This document shows, one piece after another, positions 1-6,164 of a DNA stretch of 7,733 nt. Source of the DNA: Helicobacteraceae bacterium (lineage in GTDB: Bacteria > Campylobacterota > Campylobacteria > Campylobacterales > SZUA-545); assembly GCA_003250175.1 (NCBI GenBank), contig QKHD01000388.1, positions 1 through 7,733 on the forward strand, given 5' to 3'. The first letter of the stretch is position 1. Each line of letters begins with the position of its first letter. The translations under genes were made by a program, and so were the position numbers. The notes below the pieces were generated by a model that searched no databases, was not told the DNA's origin, and was given only the letters and a program-made list of their open reading frames with translations.

Positions 1-1173
1 CGCGAAACCGAACTGCTCCATCATCTCGTTAAAGCGGCAGGGGGAGAGCTCCTGGGCCAGTTGGGCCATGGCGATGTTGGAGGAGTGGTAGATCGCCTCT
101 TCCACGCTGAACCACGCCTTGGGGTGGGAGTCGGTAATCACCTTGCGCCCCAGGCGGTAGCGGCCATTGTGACCCTGCACCAGATCGTAGACCCCAATGG
201 TTTTTTCTTCCAGCATCTTGGAGACAACAAACGGCTTAACCACGGAACCGGGCTCAAAGAGATGCTGAATGGCCCCGATGCGCATGTGGTCAATCTCCTC
301 CGGAGCGATGTGCTCCGGATTGTAGCGGTTGCTCGACGCCATGGCGTAGATCTCCCCGCTGCGGCTGTCCATGATCACCGCCATCACCTCTTCGCTCTCC
401 AACTCCTTTTTAAAACGGTCTAAAACCGCCTCCACATCTTTTTGCAGCACGGAGTGGATGGTCAGTACGATATCGCTGCCGTCGGTGCGGCGCTCGCGCA
501 GGGCGGCACTGTTTAGGATCAGGTTGCCCACCACGTCGCGGTTGGCCCGGGTGCTGCCCACTTTCCCCGCCTTTAAAATATCCTCATACTCGTTTTCCAC
601 CCCGGTGTTGCCCAGGTTTTTGTTGCGGTCAAAGTGGCCGATCACCGGTTCGAGCAGGGTATCGTAGGGGTTTTCGCGGAAACGCTCTTCGCGTTTGATA
701 ATATCAAGCCCCCTCCGGATTTCACGCCCCTGGCGGACATAACCTTGGAAAAAGCCCAGGCTGTCCATGCGACGGGAGAGGTGGCGCAGGTCGTTGGCCA
801 TGGCCTCGTTCATCTCCGTCATGAGTACGACGCGCTGCTTTTTTTTGATCTGGGTCAAAATCTCTTTAGCGTCCATGTCCGTATAGACGGCGAGCAGTTC
901 CGCGAAAGCTTCGTGTTTTCCCGGGTCAATGTCCCGGCCGTTGACCGCCAGCTCGTAGCGGTGAAAACTGCGGGAAAGCACCCGCCCGTCGCGGCTGTAT
1001 ATCGTGCCCCGAAGGGAAGTGTCTTCAATTTTTCGCAGGTAGTTGTAGGTATGCAGGGAGGAGGTCGCCACCTCCGTGATTCCGGAGAGGAAGACGATAA
1101 AGGAGATAAAAATAATCGAAAAAATCGCAAGAATCTTGCTGGCGTTTTCCGTGGGTTTGAACTCTGATGCCAT
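1..1173 (-). CDS. ftsI: Class B penicillin-binding protein FtsI (peptidoglycan DD-transpeptidase), N-terminal part, cut by the window edge
   Basis: The frame is open from an ATG at 1173 to position 1, giving 391 residues with no stop; the C-terminal part lies outside the window. Residues about 14-32 form one membrane anchor. They are followed by the class B PBP N-terminal signature RGTIYSRDGR (55-64), a dimerisation/pedestal region, and the start of the transpeptidase domain. The catalytic SxxK box is visible as EPGSVVKPF, with Ser310 the acylated serine and Lys313, and the SxN box is S364-S365-N366. The KTG box would lie beyond the edge. The family cross-links septal peptidoglycan on the periplasmic side of the inner membrane. 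It starts 26 bases after fliE in the same orientation, and the flgB-flgC-fliE-ftsI order matches Campylobacterota. The Shine-Dalgarno is weak (GGAGA about 11-12 bases upstream), and no other start codon lies nearby in frame. FtsI is preferred over an elongation PBP2 mainly because of this gene order. Confidence 0.93.
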   Translation of the reverse strand, partial: MASEFKPTENASKILAIFSIIFISFIVFLSGITEVATSSLHTYNYLRKIEDTSLRGTIYSRDGRVLSRSFHRYELAVNGRDIDPGKHEAFAELLAVYTDMDAKEILTQIKKKQRVVLMTEMNEAMANDLRHLSRRMDSLGFFQGYVRQGREIRRGLDIIKREERFRENPYDTLLEPVIGHFDRNKNLGNTGVENEYEDILKAGKVGSTRANRDVVGNLILNSAALRERRTDGSDIVLTIHSVLQKDVEAVLDRFKKELESEEVMAVIMDSRSGEIYAMASSNRYNPEHIAPEEIDHMRIGAIQHLFEPGSVVKPFVVSKMLEEKTIGVYDLVQGHNGRYRLGRKVITDSHPKAWFSVEEAIYHSSNIAMAQLAQELSPCRFNEMMEQFGFA

Positions 1174-1199
1174 CCTGCGCCGATCTCTCCGAATCGCGA

Positions 1200-1508
1200 T
1201 TACATCTGCGTTCGGAGAATCTCTTTGTAGGCGCTTACAGCTTTGTTGCGCACTTCGAGCATCAGTTTCATGCTGGTTTCGGCTTTATCGATGGCGATGG
1301 CAGCCTGGTGCAGGTCTTTTACCTGTCCGGTCGCCAAATCGGTCGCCGCTTTTTCGCCGTCGGCCTGCAGCTCGTTGGTTTCGTTAATGGATTTTCGTAA
1401 GAGGTCGGCAAAACTCGCCCCGTCCTCTGCGGATGGGGTGCTGGACTTCCCGCTTTTTTGTAGTTCTTCGGGAAGGATCTGTCCGACTTTGTTTAGCAAA
1501 TCAGCCAC
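1200..1508 (-). CDS. fliE: Flagellar hook-basal body complex protein FliE
   Basis: This 102-residue protein has the size of the FliE family. Its C-terminal half carries the typical pattern (DLHQAAIAIDKAETSMKL, then LEVRNKAVSAYKEILRTQM), which ends at the very C-terminus as FliE proteins do. FliE sits between the MS ring (FliF) and the proximal rod and is among the first rod substrates of the flagellar type III export apparatus. The start is GTG, supported by AGGAG seven bases upstream, and no ATG lies near the N-terminus. The N-terminal third (about residues 15-30) is polar and low in complexity, as is common in this family. It follows flgC after 10 bases and precedes ftsI by 26 bases, so it is probably co-transcribed with both. 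Confidence 0.95.
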   Translation of the reverse strand: MADLLNKVGQILPEELQKSGKSSTPSAEDGASFADLLRKSINETNELQADGEKAATDLATGQVKDLHQAAIAIDKAETSMKLMLEVRNKAVSAYKEILRTQM

Positions 1509-1515
1509 TCGTTAA

Positions 1516-1520
1516 CTCCT
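1516..1520 (-). promoter_or_regulatory. Ribosome binding site of fliE, overlapping the flgC stop
   Basis: The minus strand reads AGGAG, then seven bases, then GTG. The site overlaps the TAG stop of flgC (1519-1521), which supports the GTG start of fliE and suggests that the two genes are translationally linked. Confidence 0.7.
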
Positions 1521-2016
1521 AAGCTTGTAGCATCTGGATCGCGTTGGTTGCCATACTTTTGGCACTCTGGAACGCTGAGACGTTGGCCTGGTAGGCCCGG
1601 GTCGCCTCGATCAGATCCGCCATCTCCACCACCGGATTGATGTTGGGGTAGGCGACATACCCGTCCGAATTGGCATCGGGATGGGTGGGATCGTACTTCA
1701 TTTTGGGATCTGTGTCGTCTCTGACTACTTTATCGACCAGAACCGTCATCACTGAAGGGTGAATTCTATCATTATACCCTAATTCTTCATTGAGGGGGTC
1801 TTCGTAATCCAAAACGTTGAGATTTTCCCGCAGTTTCTGGTTGAGATGTTGTTCGAAATCCACCGCTTTAAAGACGGCGCTTCGTTTGCGGTAGGGTCCC
1901 CCTTCGTCGGTTCGGGTGGTCTGGGCGTTGGCAATGTTGGAGCTGATCAGGTTGCTTCTGAAACGTTGTGCCGAGAGACCGTAGCCGCTGATATCAAAGG
2001 AGTTTAAAAATGCCAT
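1519..2016 (-). CDS. flgC: Flagellar basal-body rod protein FlgC
   Basis: This 165-residue protein has the length and layout of FlgC, a proximal rod subunit exported by the flagellar type III system and polymerised in the periplasm. The N-terminus has the rod/hook family signature (FDISGYGLSAQRFRSNLISS followed by NIANAQTT). The C-terminus has the matching amphipathic helix (EMADLIEATRAYQANVSAFQ, then SAKSMATNAIQMLQA). The central segment VAYPNINPVVEMADLIEATR is typical of FlgC. The ATG start is preceded by a purine-rich AAGGA. The gene begins 10 bases after flgB and is followed 10 bases later by fliE, so the three form one transcription unit. Confidence 0.97.
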   Translation of the reverse strand: MAFLNSFDISGYGLSAQRFRSNLISSNIANAQTTRTDEGGPYRKRSAVFKAVDFEQHLNQKLRENLNVLDYEDPLNEELGYNDRIHPSVMTVLVDKVVRDDTDPKMKYDPTHPDANSDGYVAYPNINPVVEMADLIEATRAYQANVSAFQSAKSMATNAIQMLQA

Positions 2017-2026
2017 CCGTTAGTCC

Positions 2027-2461
2027 TTAGAGGTTCTTGGCAGCTTCGACGGCTGCCTGGAACATGAGTTTGTTTTTTTTGTGCGCTTCGGTCAGGGCGC
2101 TGTACATGATGTTGTTTTTCGAGAGCTCGGTGGTTTCGACATCCAGGTCGACGGAGTTGCCGTCGTTGCGGGCCAGGTGACCGTCGCGGTAAAAGAGCGT
2201 CGGGTTAAGATCCAGCAGGCTGTCGGCGGGGTCCATGTGCATGGAAGAGGTTTTGGCCATCTCCAGCTTGGGTACGCCGCCGTTGTTGTCACCGGCAAAT
2301 TCGCGGTGCGCTTCGCGGGCCAGGGCGGTCTCGAAATCAATATCTTTGGAGCGATAAAAGGGGGTGTCGACGTTGGCGATGTTGGAGCTGATCAGGTCCT
2401 GTCGCAGCGCTCTGGAGTTGAGTGCGGATTCGATGTACTTGTTCGACGCATTGTATTCCAT
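2027..2461 (-). CDS. flgB: Flagellar basal-body rod protein FlgB
   Basis: This 144-residue protein is a FlgB-type proximal rod subunit. It has the N-terminal signature of axial proteins (RQDLISSNIANVDTPFYRSK, with a SNIANxxTPxY core) and a C-terminal helix with the family pattern (ELSKNNIMYSALTEAHKKNK, then LMFQAAVEAAKNL). It lacks the extra domains of FlgE, FlgF or FlgG. It is the first gene of the minus-strand operon and starts with ATG behind a good GGAGG site. A sigma-54-type promoter lies just upstream, which fits the known control of rod genes in Campylobacterota by RpoN with the FlgS/FlgR system. The control statement rests on family knowledge plus the promoter match. Confidence 0.96.
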   Translation of the reverse strand: MEYNASNKYIESALNSRALRQDLISSNIANVDTPFYRSKDIDFETALAREAHREFAGDNNGGVPKLEMAKTSSMHMDPADSLLDLNPTLFYRDGHLARNDGNSVDLDVETTELSKNNIMYSALTEAHKKNKLMFQAAVEAAKNL

Positions 2462-2470
2462 AAACTCGAC

Positions 2471-2475
2471 CCTCC
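2471..2475 (-). promoter_or_regulatory. Ribosome binding site of flgB
   Basis: The minus strand reads GGAGG nine bases before the flgB ATG. It is the strongest Shine-Dalgarno of the minus-strand flagellar operon, as expected for its first gene. Confidence 0.7.
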
Positions 2476-2498
2476 TTTTTCCGGCTGACTTTATCTAA

Positions 2499-2512
2499 GC
2501 AAACTCTGTTCC
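2499..2512 (-). promoter_or_regulatory. Sigma-54 (RpoN) -24/-12 promoter of the flgB operon
   Basis: On the minus strand the sequence reads GGG AACAGAGTTT GC TT, so GG and GC are separated by exactly 10 bases as sigma-54 promoters require. The -12 box TTTGCTT fits the consensus TTGCWW well. The -24 box is partial: GG is present, the preceding T is replaced by G, and the following C is lost. The predicted transcription start is near 2487, about 26 bases before the flgB ATG, leaving room for the GGAGG site. RpoN control of flgB is established in Helicobacter and Campylobacter; here it is a prediction from the motif. A short near-palindrome, GCTCTTGAGC, lies at 2518-2527, just upstream. Confidence 0.72.
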
Positions 2513-2593
2513 CAAAAGCTCTTGAGCAGCGGGATTATCTTGAAAAAAAATCTTTCATTTTGTTCACATTCTACTCTTTTGTCCCTTTTTCGT

Positions 2594-2599
2594 TAGAAT
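2594..2599 (+). promoter_or_regulatory. Probable sigma-70-type -10 box for uvrB
   Basis: TAGAAT matches the TATAAT consensus at five of six positions and sits 27 bases before the uvrB GTG. There is no good -35 box at the expected place. Instead the upstream 40 bases are rich in spaced T runs, which is the pattern described for housekeeping promoters in Campylobacterota. It would give a 5' leader of roughly 20 bases containing AAAGGG (2615-2620) as the ribosome binding site, six bases before the start. Confidence 0.5.
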
Positions 2600-2626
2600 A
2601 CGCGAAACAAAAATAAAGGGTCAAAC

Positions 2627-4603
2627 GTGGCAGAATTGAGAGTGGCGAGCGACTACTCCCCCATGGGGGATCAACCCGAAGCGATCGAAAAACTGGCGGA
2701 TTCCATCCTGAAGGGCAACCGCTACCAGACCCTGGTCGGCGTCACGGGCAGCGGCAAGACCTTCACCATGGCCAACATCATCCAAAAGACCCAGCGCCCC
2801 ACCCTCATCATGACCCACAACAAGACCCTGGCGGCCCAGCTATATAACGAATTCAAGAGCTTTTTCCCCAACAACCACGTCGAATATTTCATCAGCTACT
2901 ACGACTACTACCAGCCCGAAGCCTACATCCCCCGTCAGGATCTTTTTATCGAAAAAGACAGCTCCATCAACGAAGAGCTGGAGCGGCTTCGCCTCTCGGC
3001 CACTGCTTCACTTCTGAGCTACGACGACGTCATCGTCATCGCCTCCGTCTCCGCCAACTACGGTTTGGGGAGTCCGGAGGAGTACCGCACCCAGGTGGCC
3101 AAAATCGCCGTGGGCGACGACATCAACCAAAAAGAGTTTCTGCTCCGCCTCGTAGAGATGGGCTACAAGCGCAACGACCAGTACTTTGACCGAGGCGATA
3201 TCCGCGTCAACGGCGACGTGCTGGATATCTTCCCCGCCTACAGCGAGGACGAGGCGATCCGGATCGAATTTTTCGGCGACGAGGTGGAGTCGATCATCTA
3301 TTTCGAGCCGCTGACCAACAGCAAAACGGAAGATGCCAAAGAGGTGACGATCTTTGCCGCCAGCCAGTTCGTGGTGGGAAATGAAAAGCTGGTCAAGGCG
3401 ACCCAGGAGATCGAAAAAGAGCTGGATGAGCGCCTCGCCTTTTACGAAAAAGAGAACCGCCCCGTGGAGTACCAGCGCCTCAAGCAGCGCGTGGAGTTCG
3501 ACCTGGAGATGATGCGGGCGACCGGTGTCTGCAAGGGGATCGAAAACTACTCCCGTTTCCTCACCGGCAAACAGCCCGGTGAAACCCCCTATTCGCTGCT
3601 GGATTATTTCGAGGCGATGCACGAAGACTACCTCATCATCGTCGACGAATCCCACGTCTCCCTGCCCCAGTTTCGAGGCATGTTCGCAGGGGACAGAAGC
3701 CGTAAAGAGGTGCTGGTGGAGTATGGGTTTCGCCTCCCTTCGGCGCTGGATAACCGCCCCTTAAAGTTTGACGAGTTTATCAACAAGGCCCCCCACTACC
3801 TCTTTGTCTCCGCTACCCCCAACGAGCTGGAACTGGAGCTCTCAGACGCCGTGGCCGAGCAGGTGATCCGCCCGACCGGTCTGCTGGACCCGATTATCGA
3901 GATCAAAGACAGCGAAAAACAGGTCGAGCTGCTCTTCGACGAAGCGAAAAAGGTGATCGCCAAAGGGGAGCGGATTTTGGTCACGACCCTGACCAAAAAG
4001 ATGGCCGAAGAGCTGCAGAAATACTACCTGGACCTGGGGTTAAAGGTCAAATACATGCACTCCGATATCGACGCGATCGAACGCAACGAGATTATCCGGG
4101 GCCTTCGTCTAGGGGAGTTTGACATGCTCATCGGAATCAACCTGCTGCGTGAGGGTCTTGACCTTCCGGAGGTCTCGTTGGTGGCTATTTTGGATGCGGA
4201 CAAGGAAGGGTTTTTGCGCAGCGAAACGGCGCTGATCCAGACCATGGGCCGGGCGGCGCGAAACGCAAGCGGGCGGGTGATTCTCTTTGCCCAGAAGATG
4301 ACCGGCTCCATGGAGCGCGCCATCGCCACCACCAACGCGAGACGGGAAAAGCAGGACCAGTTCAACCAAGCCCACGGCATTACCCCGACGACGACCATCC
4401 GTAAACTCGACGCTTCCTTGCGCCTCGAAGAACACGCCGATGTCTATCTGAGCAAAAAATCCAAGCTCGACAAGATGCCCGCCCGCGAACGGCAGAAGCT
4501 GACCAAAGAGCTGACCAAAAAAATGCACGAGGCCGCCAAACGCCTCGACTTTGAAGAAGCCGCCAGACTACGCGACGAGATTGCAAAAATCCGGGCATTG
4601 TAA
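2627..4603 (+). CDS. uvrB: Excinuclease ABC subunit B (UvrB)
   Basis: This 658-residue protein is a complete UvrB, the damage-verifying helicase-like subunit of nucleotide excision repair that takes DNA from UvrA and then recruits UvrC. It has the Walker A motif GVTGSGKT at residues 38-45. The UvrB beta-hairpin region with its aromatic run YYDYYQPEAY lies at 91-100. The Walker B/DEAD-like motif DESH is at 340-343, and the motif VI arginines are in QTMGRAAR (538-545). A C-terminal UVR motif that pairs with UvrC spans about residues 622-657, with core LDFEEAARLRDEI. Length is normal for the family. The start is GTG behind AAAGGG with a six-base gap, and the next residues AELRVASDYSPMGDQPEAI align with the usual UvrB N-terminus. 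It is transcribed divergently from the flagellar operon and is followed without a gap by the permease gene. No damage or missing motif is seen. Confidence 0.98.
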   Translation: MAELRVASDYSPMGDQPEAIEKLADSILKGNRYQTLVGVTGSGKTFTMANIIQKTQRPTLIMTHNKTLAAQLYNEFKSFFPNNHVEYFISYYDYYQPEAYIPRQDLFIEKDSSINEELERLRLSATASLLSYDDVIVIASVSANYGLGSPEEYRTQVAKIAVGDDINQKEFLLRLVEMGYKRNDQYFDRGDIRVNGDVLDIFPAYSEDEAIRIEFFGDEVESIIYFEPLTNSKTEDAKEVTIFAASQFVVGNEKLVKATQEIEKELDERLAFYEKENRPVEYQRLKQRVEFDLEMMRATGVCKGIENYSRFLTGKQPGETPYSLLDYFEAMHEDYLIIVDESHVSLPQFRGMFAGDRSRKEVLVEYGFRLPSALDNRPLKFDEFINKAPHYLFVSATPNELELELSDAVAEQVIRPTGLLDPIIEIKDSEKQVELLFDEAKKVIAKGERILVTTLTKKMAEELQKYYLDLGLKVKYMHSDIDAIERNEIIRGLRLGEFDMLIGINLLREGLDLPEVSLVAILDADKEGFLRSETALIQTMGRAARNASGRVILFAQKMTGSMERAIATTNARREKQDQFNQAHGITPTTTIRKLDASLRLEEHADVYLSKKSKLDKMPARERQKLTKELTKKMHEAAKRLDFEEAARLRDEIAKIRAL

Positions 4604-5338
4604 ATGCAAGATATCGCCCTCACCTACCTGCTGGTTCTCGTTGCTCTCTTTTTTTCCTGGCGGATGGATCTGCAACTGGAGCGGCGGATACTCTACAGCT
4701 CCTTTCGGGCCTTTGTGCAGCTTATGGCCATGGGGTTTGTGCTGGTCTGGCTCTTTGAGCAGAATGCCTGGTGGCTCTCCGGAGCGGCCATCGGGGTGAT
4801 GCTCTTTTTTGCCACCCACACGGCCAACAGCCACAGCGAGATCAAGGACGGGTTTTTGGTGGCCCTACCGGTGCTTTTTTTATCGTCCGGCGCCGTGCTG
4901 GGCAGCCTGCTGATCTTCGGGGTGGTGCACACCTCGACGCGCGAGGTGATCCCCATGGCGGGCATGATTCTGGGCAATGCCCTTAATGTCTACACCCTCA
5001 CGGTCAACCGTCTCAAATCGGACGTCAAGCTCCGGATCGACGAGATCGAGGCCAAGGTGGCTCTGGGCGAGGAGCTGAAATCCGCCATGAAGGGGGCGAT
5101 GCGCCAGGCGGTCAAAGCCGCCATGCTGCCGATTCTCAACAACCTTAACACCGTGGGTCTGGTGCTGATTCCGGGGGTCACGGTGGGGATGCTCTTGGCC
5201 GGAGCCGATCCGCTGGACGCGGTCAGCTATCAGCTGGTGATTATGTACATGATGGTGGGGGTCTCGGTGCTTTCGGGGATGTTGACCATCCATTTTGGTT
5301 ATCGTAAAATTCTCTCCACAGGAGTTGCTCATGGTTAG
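4604..5338 (+). CDS. FetB/UPF0014-family inner-membrane permease (ABC transporter permease, possible metal exporter)
   Basis: This 244-residue, strongly hydrophobic protein has about six to seven membrane segments (near residues 5-19, 37-52, 57-73, 86-107, 115-133, 183-200 and 210-230). A charged helix-rich loop at about 137-172 lies between them. Family motifs seen are the RAFVQL type early segment (35-40), IPMAGMILGNALN (116-128), and NTVGLVLIPGVTVGMLLAG followed by DPLDAVSYQ (182-210). These match E. coli FetB (YbbM), the membrane half of the FetA-FetB transporter linked to iron export and peroxide resistance. No FetA ATPase gene is present in this window, so substrate and partner are unknown. 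The ATG directly follows the uvrB stop (TAAATG) with no evident Shine-Dalgarno, so translation probably depends on ribosomes finishing uvrB. Its end overlaps the next gene. Family assignment is confident; iron export is an inference from E. coli. Confidence 0.87.
   Translation: MQDIALTYLLVLVALFFSWRMDLQLERRILYSSFRAFVQLMAMGFVLVWLFEQNAWWLSGAAIGVMLFFATHTANSHSEIKDGFLVALPVLFLSSGAVLGSLLIFGVVHTSTREVIPMAGMILGNALNVYTLTVNRLKSDVKLRIDEIEAKVALGEELKSAMKGAMRQAVKAAMLPILNNLNTVGLVLIPGVTVGMLLAGADPLDAVSYQLVIMYMMVGVSVLSGMLTIHFGYRKILSTGVAHG
5320..5324 (+). promoter_or_regulatory. Ribosome binding site deciding the start of the GH114 lipoprotein
   Basis: AGGAG lies six bases before the ATG at 5331, inside the end of the permease gene. 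It favours 5331 over the upstream in-frame ATG at 5295. The 5331 start also puts a proper lipoprotein signal peptide at the N-terminus. Confidence 0.7.
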
Positions 5339-6164
5339 GTATCTTTTAGCGGCGGGGGTTGCCCTGCTTTTGTCCGGTTGCTGCTGTGGTCCGGACGACA
5401 CTATAGAAGAAAACATAGTTATTAACGAACCCAGCCCCTACATCGGCTGGTTCCAGCCCGACACCAACACCACCTGGCAATGGCAGCTTTTGGGTGATGT
5501 CAACACCAGCTACGACGTCGATCTTTACGATATCGATCTCTTTGATAACCCCACCGCACTCATTCAGAGCCTGAAAACCTCCGGGAAAAAGGTGATCTGC
5601 TACTTCTCCGCCGGAACCTTTGAGGACTGGCGGGATGACGCCGATCAGTTCCCTGCATCAGTCATCGGCAAGGCTCTGCCCGAATGGGATGGAGAAAACT
5701 GGCTCGATATCCGCACGGCGGCAGTCCGGAGCATCATGGAAAAGCGTCTTGATATCGCCGTATCCAAAGGGTGTGACGGGGTCGAACCGGATAACATGGA
5801 CGGCTACGCCAACAACTCCGGATTCAGCCTTACCGCCACCGATCAGCTCTATTACAACCGTTTTATCGCCAATGCGGCCCACGACCGCAACCTCTCCGTA
5901 GGGCTAAAAAACGACGTCGATCAGCTTGCCGGACTGGTGGATTACTACGATTTCGCCGTCAATGAAGAGTGCTTCTTCTACAACGAGTGCAACGCCTACA
6001 CCACCTTCACCGATCTGAATAAGGCGGTCTTTAACGCCGAGTACGAAGAGCCGTATATTTCCGACCACACCACGCTCTGCACTGACTCCATCAACATGAA
6101 GTTCCAGACCCTGATCCTGCCATGGGATCTGGATGATTCGTTCCGGATCGCTTGCCGGGACTAG
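5331..6164 (+). CDS. GH114-like (endo-alpha-1,4-polygalactosaminidase family, TM1410-type) lipoprotein
   Basis: The 277-residue product begins with a short lipoprotein signal peptide: positive R3, hydrophobic core to residue 15, and lipobox LSGC with Cys17 as the lipidation site, followed by two more cysteines. The mature part looks like the GH114 TIM-barrel family: an early YIGWFQP segment (37-43), the strand KKVICYFSAGTFEDW (86-100), the acidic motif GCDGVEPDNMDGY (147-159) and a later acidic segment NEECFFY (211-217). GH114 enzymes use paired acidic residues on such strands to hydrolyse galactosamine-containing polysaccharides; here Asp149, Glu152, Asp154 and Glu212/213 are candidates, not assignments. 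Extra cysteines at 90, 148, 214, 220, 250 and 275 could form disulfides outside the cytoplasm. The start overlaps the permease stop by eight bases, and the stop overlaps the convergent regulator. The true substrate is unknown. The fold assignment is good, but polygalactosaminidase activity is only the family's named reaction. Confidence 0.83.
   Translation: MVRYLLAAGVALLLSGCCCGPDDTIEENIVINEPSPYIGWFQPDTNTTWQWQLLGDVNTSYDVDLYDIDLFDNPTALIQSLKTSGKKVICYFSAGTFEDWRDDADQFPASVIGKALPEWDGENWLDIRTAAVRSIMEKRLDIAVSKGCDGVEPDNMDGYANNSGFSLTATDQLYYNRFIANAAHDRNLSVGLKNDVDQLAGLVDYYDFAVNEECFFYNECNAYTTFTDLNKAVFNAEYEEPYISDHTTLCTDSINMKFQTLILPWDLDDSFRIACRD

Noticed and set aside
634..1167. A 177-codon plus-strand open frame over the ftsI region
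   Set aside because: It is the shadow of ftsI, whose membrane anchor, RGTIYSRDGR signature, SxxK and SxN boxes are all readable on the minus strand.
3008..3655. A 215-codon open frame on the minus strand inside uvrB
   Set aside because: It lies wholly antisense to the well-conserved UvrB coding sequence, has no ribosome binding site that stands out, and its composition is what the complement of a GC-biased gene gives.
5295..5330. Upstream in-frame ATG for the lipoprotein gene
   Set aside because: It would bury the lipoprotein signal peptide behind 12 extra residues inside the permease gene, whereas AGGAG sits correctly before the ATG at 5331.
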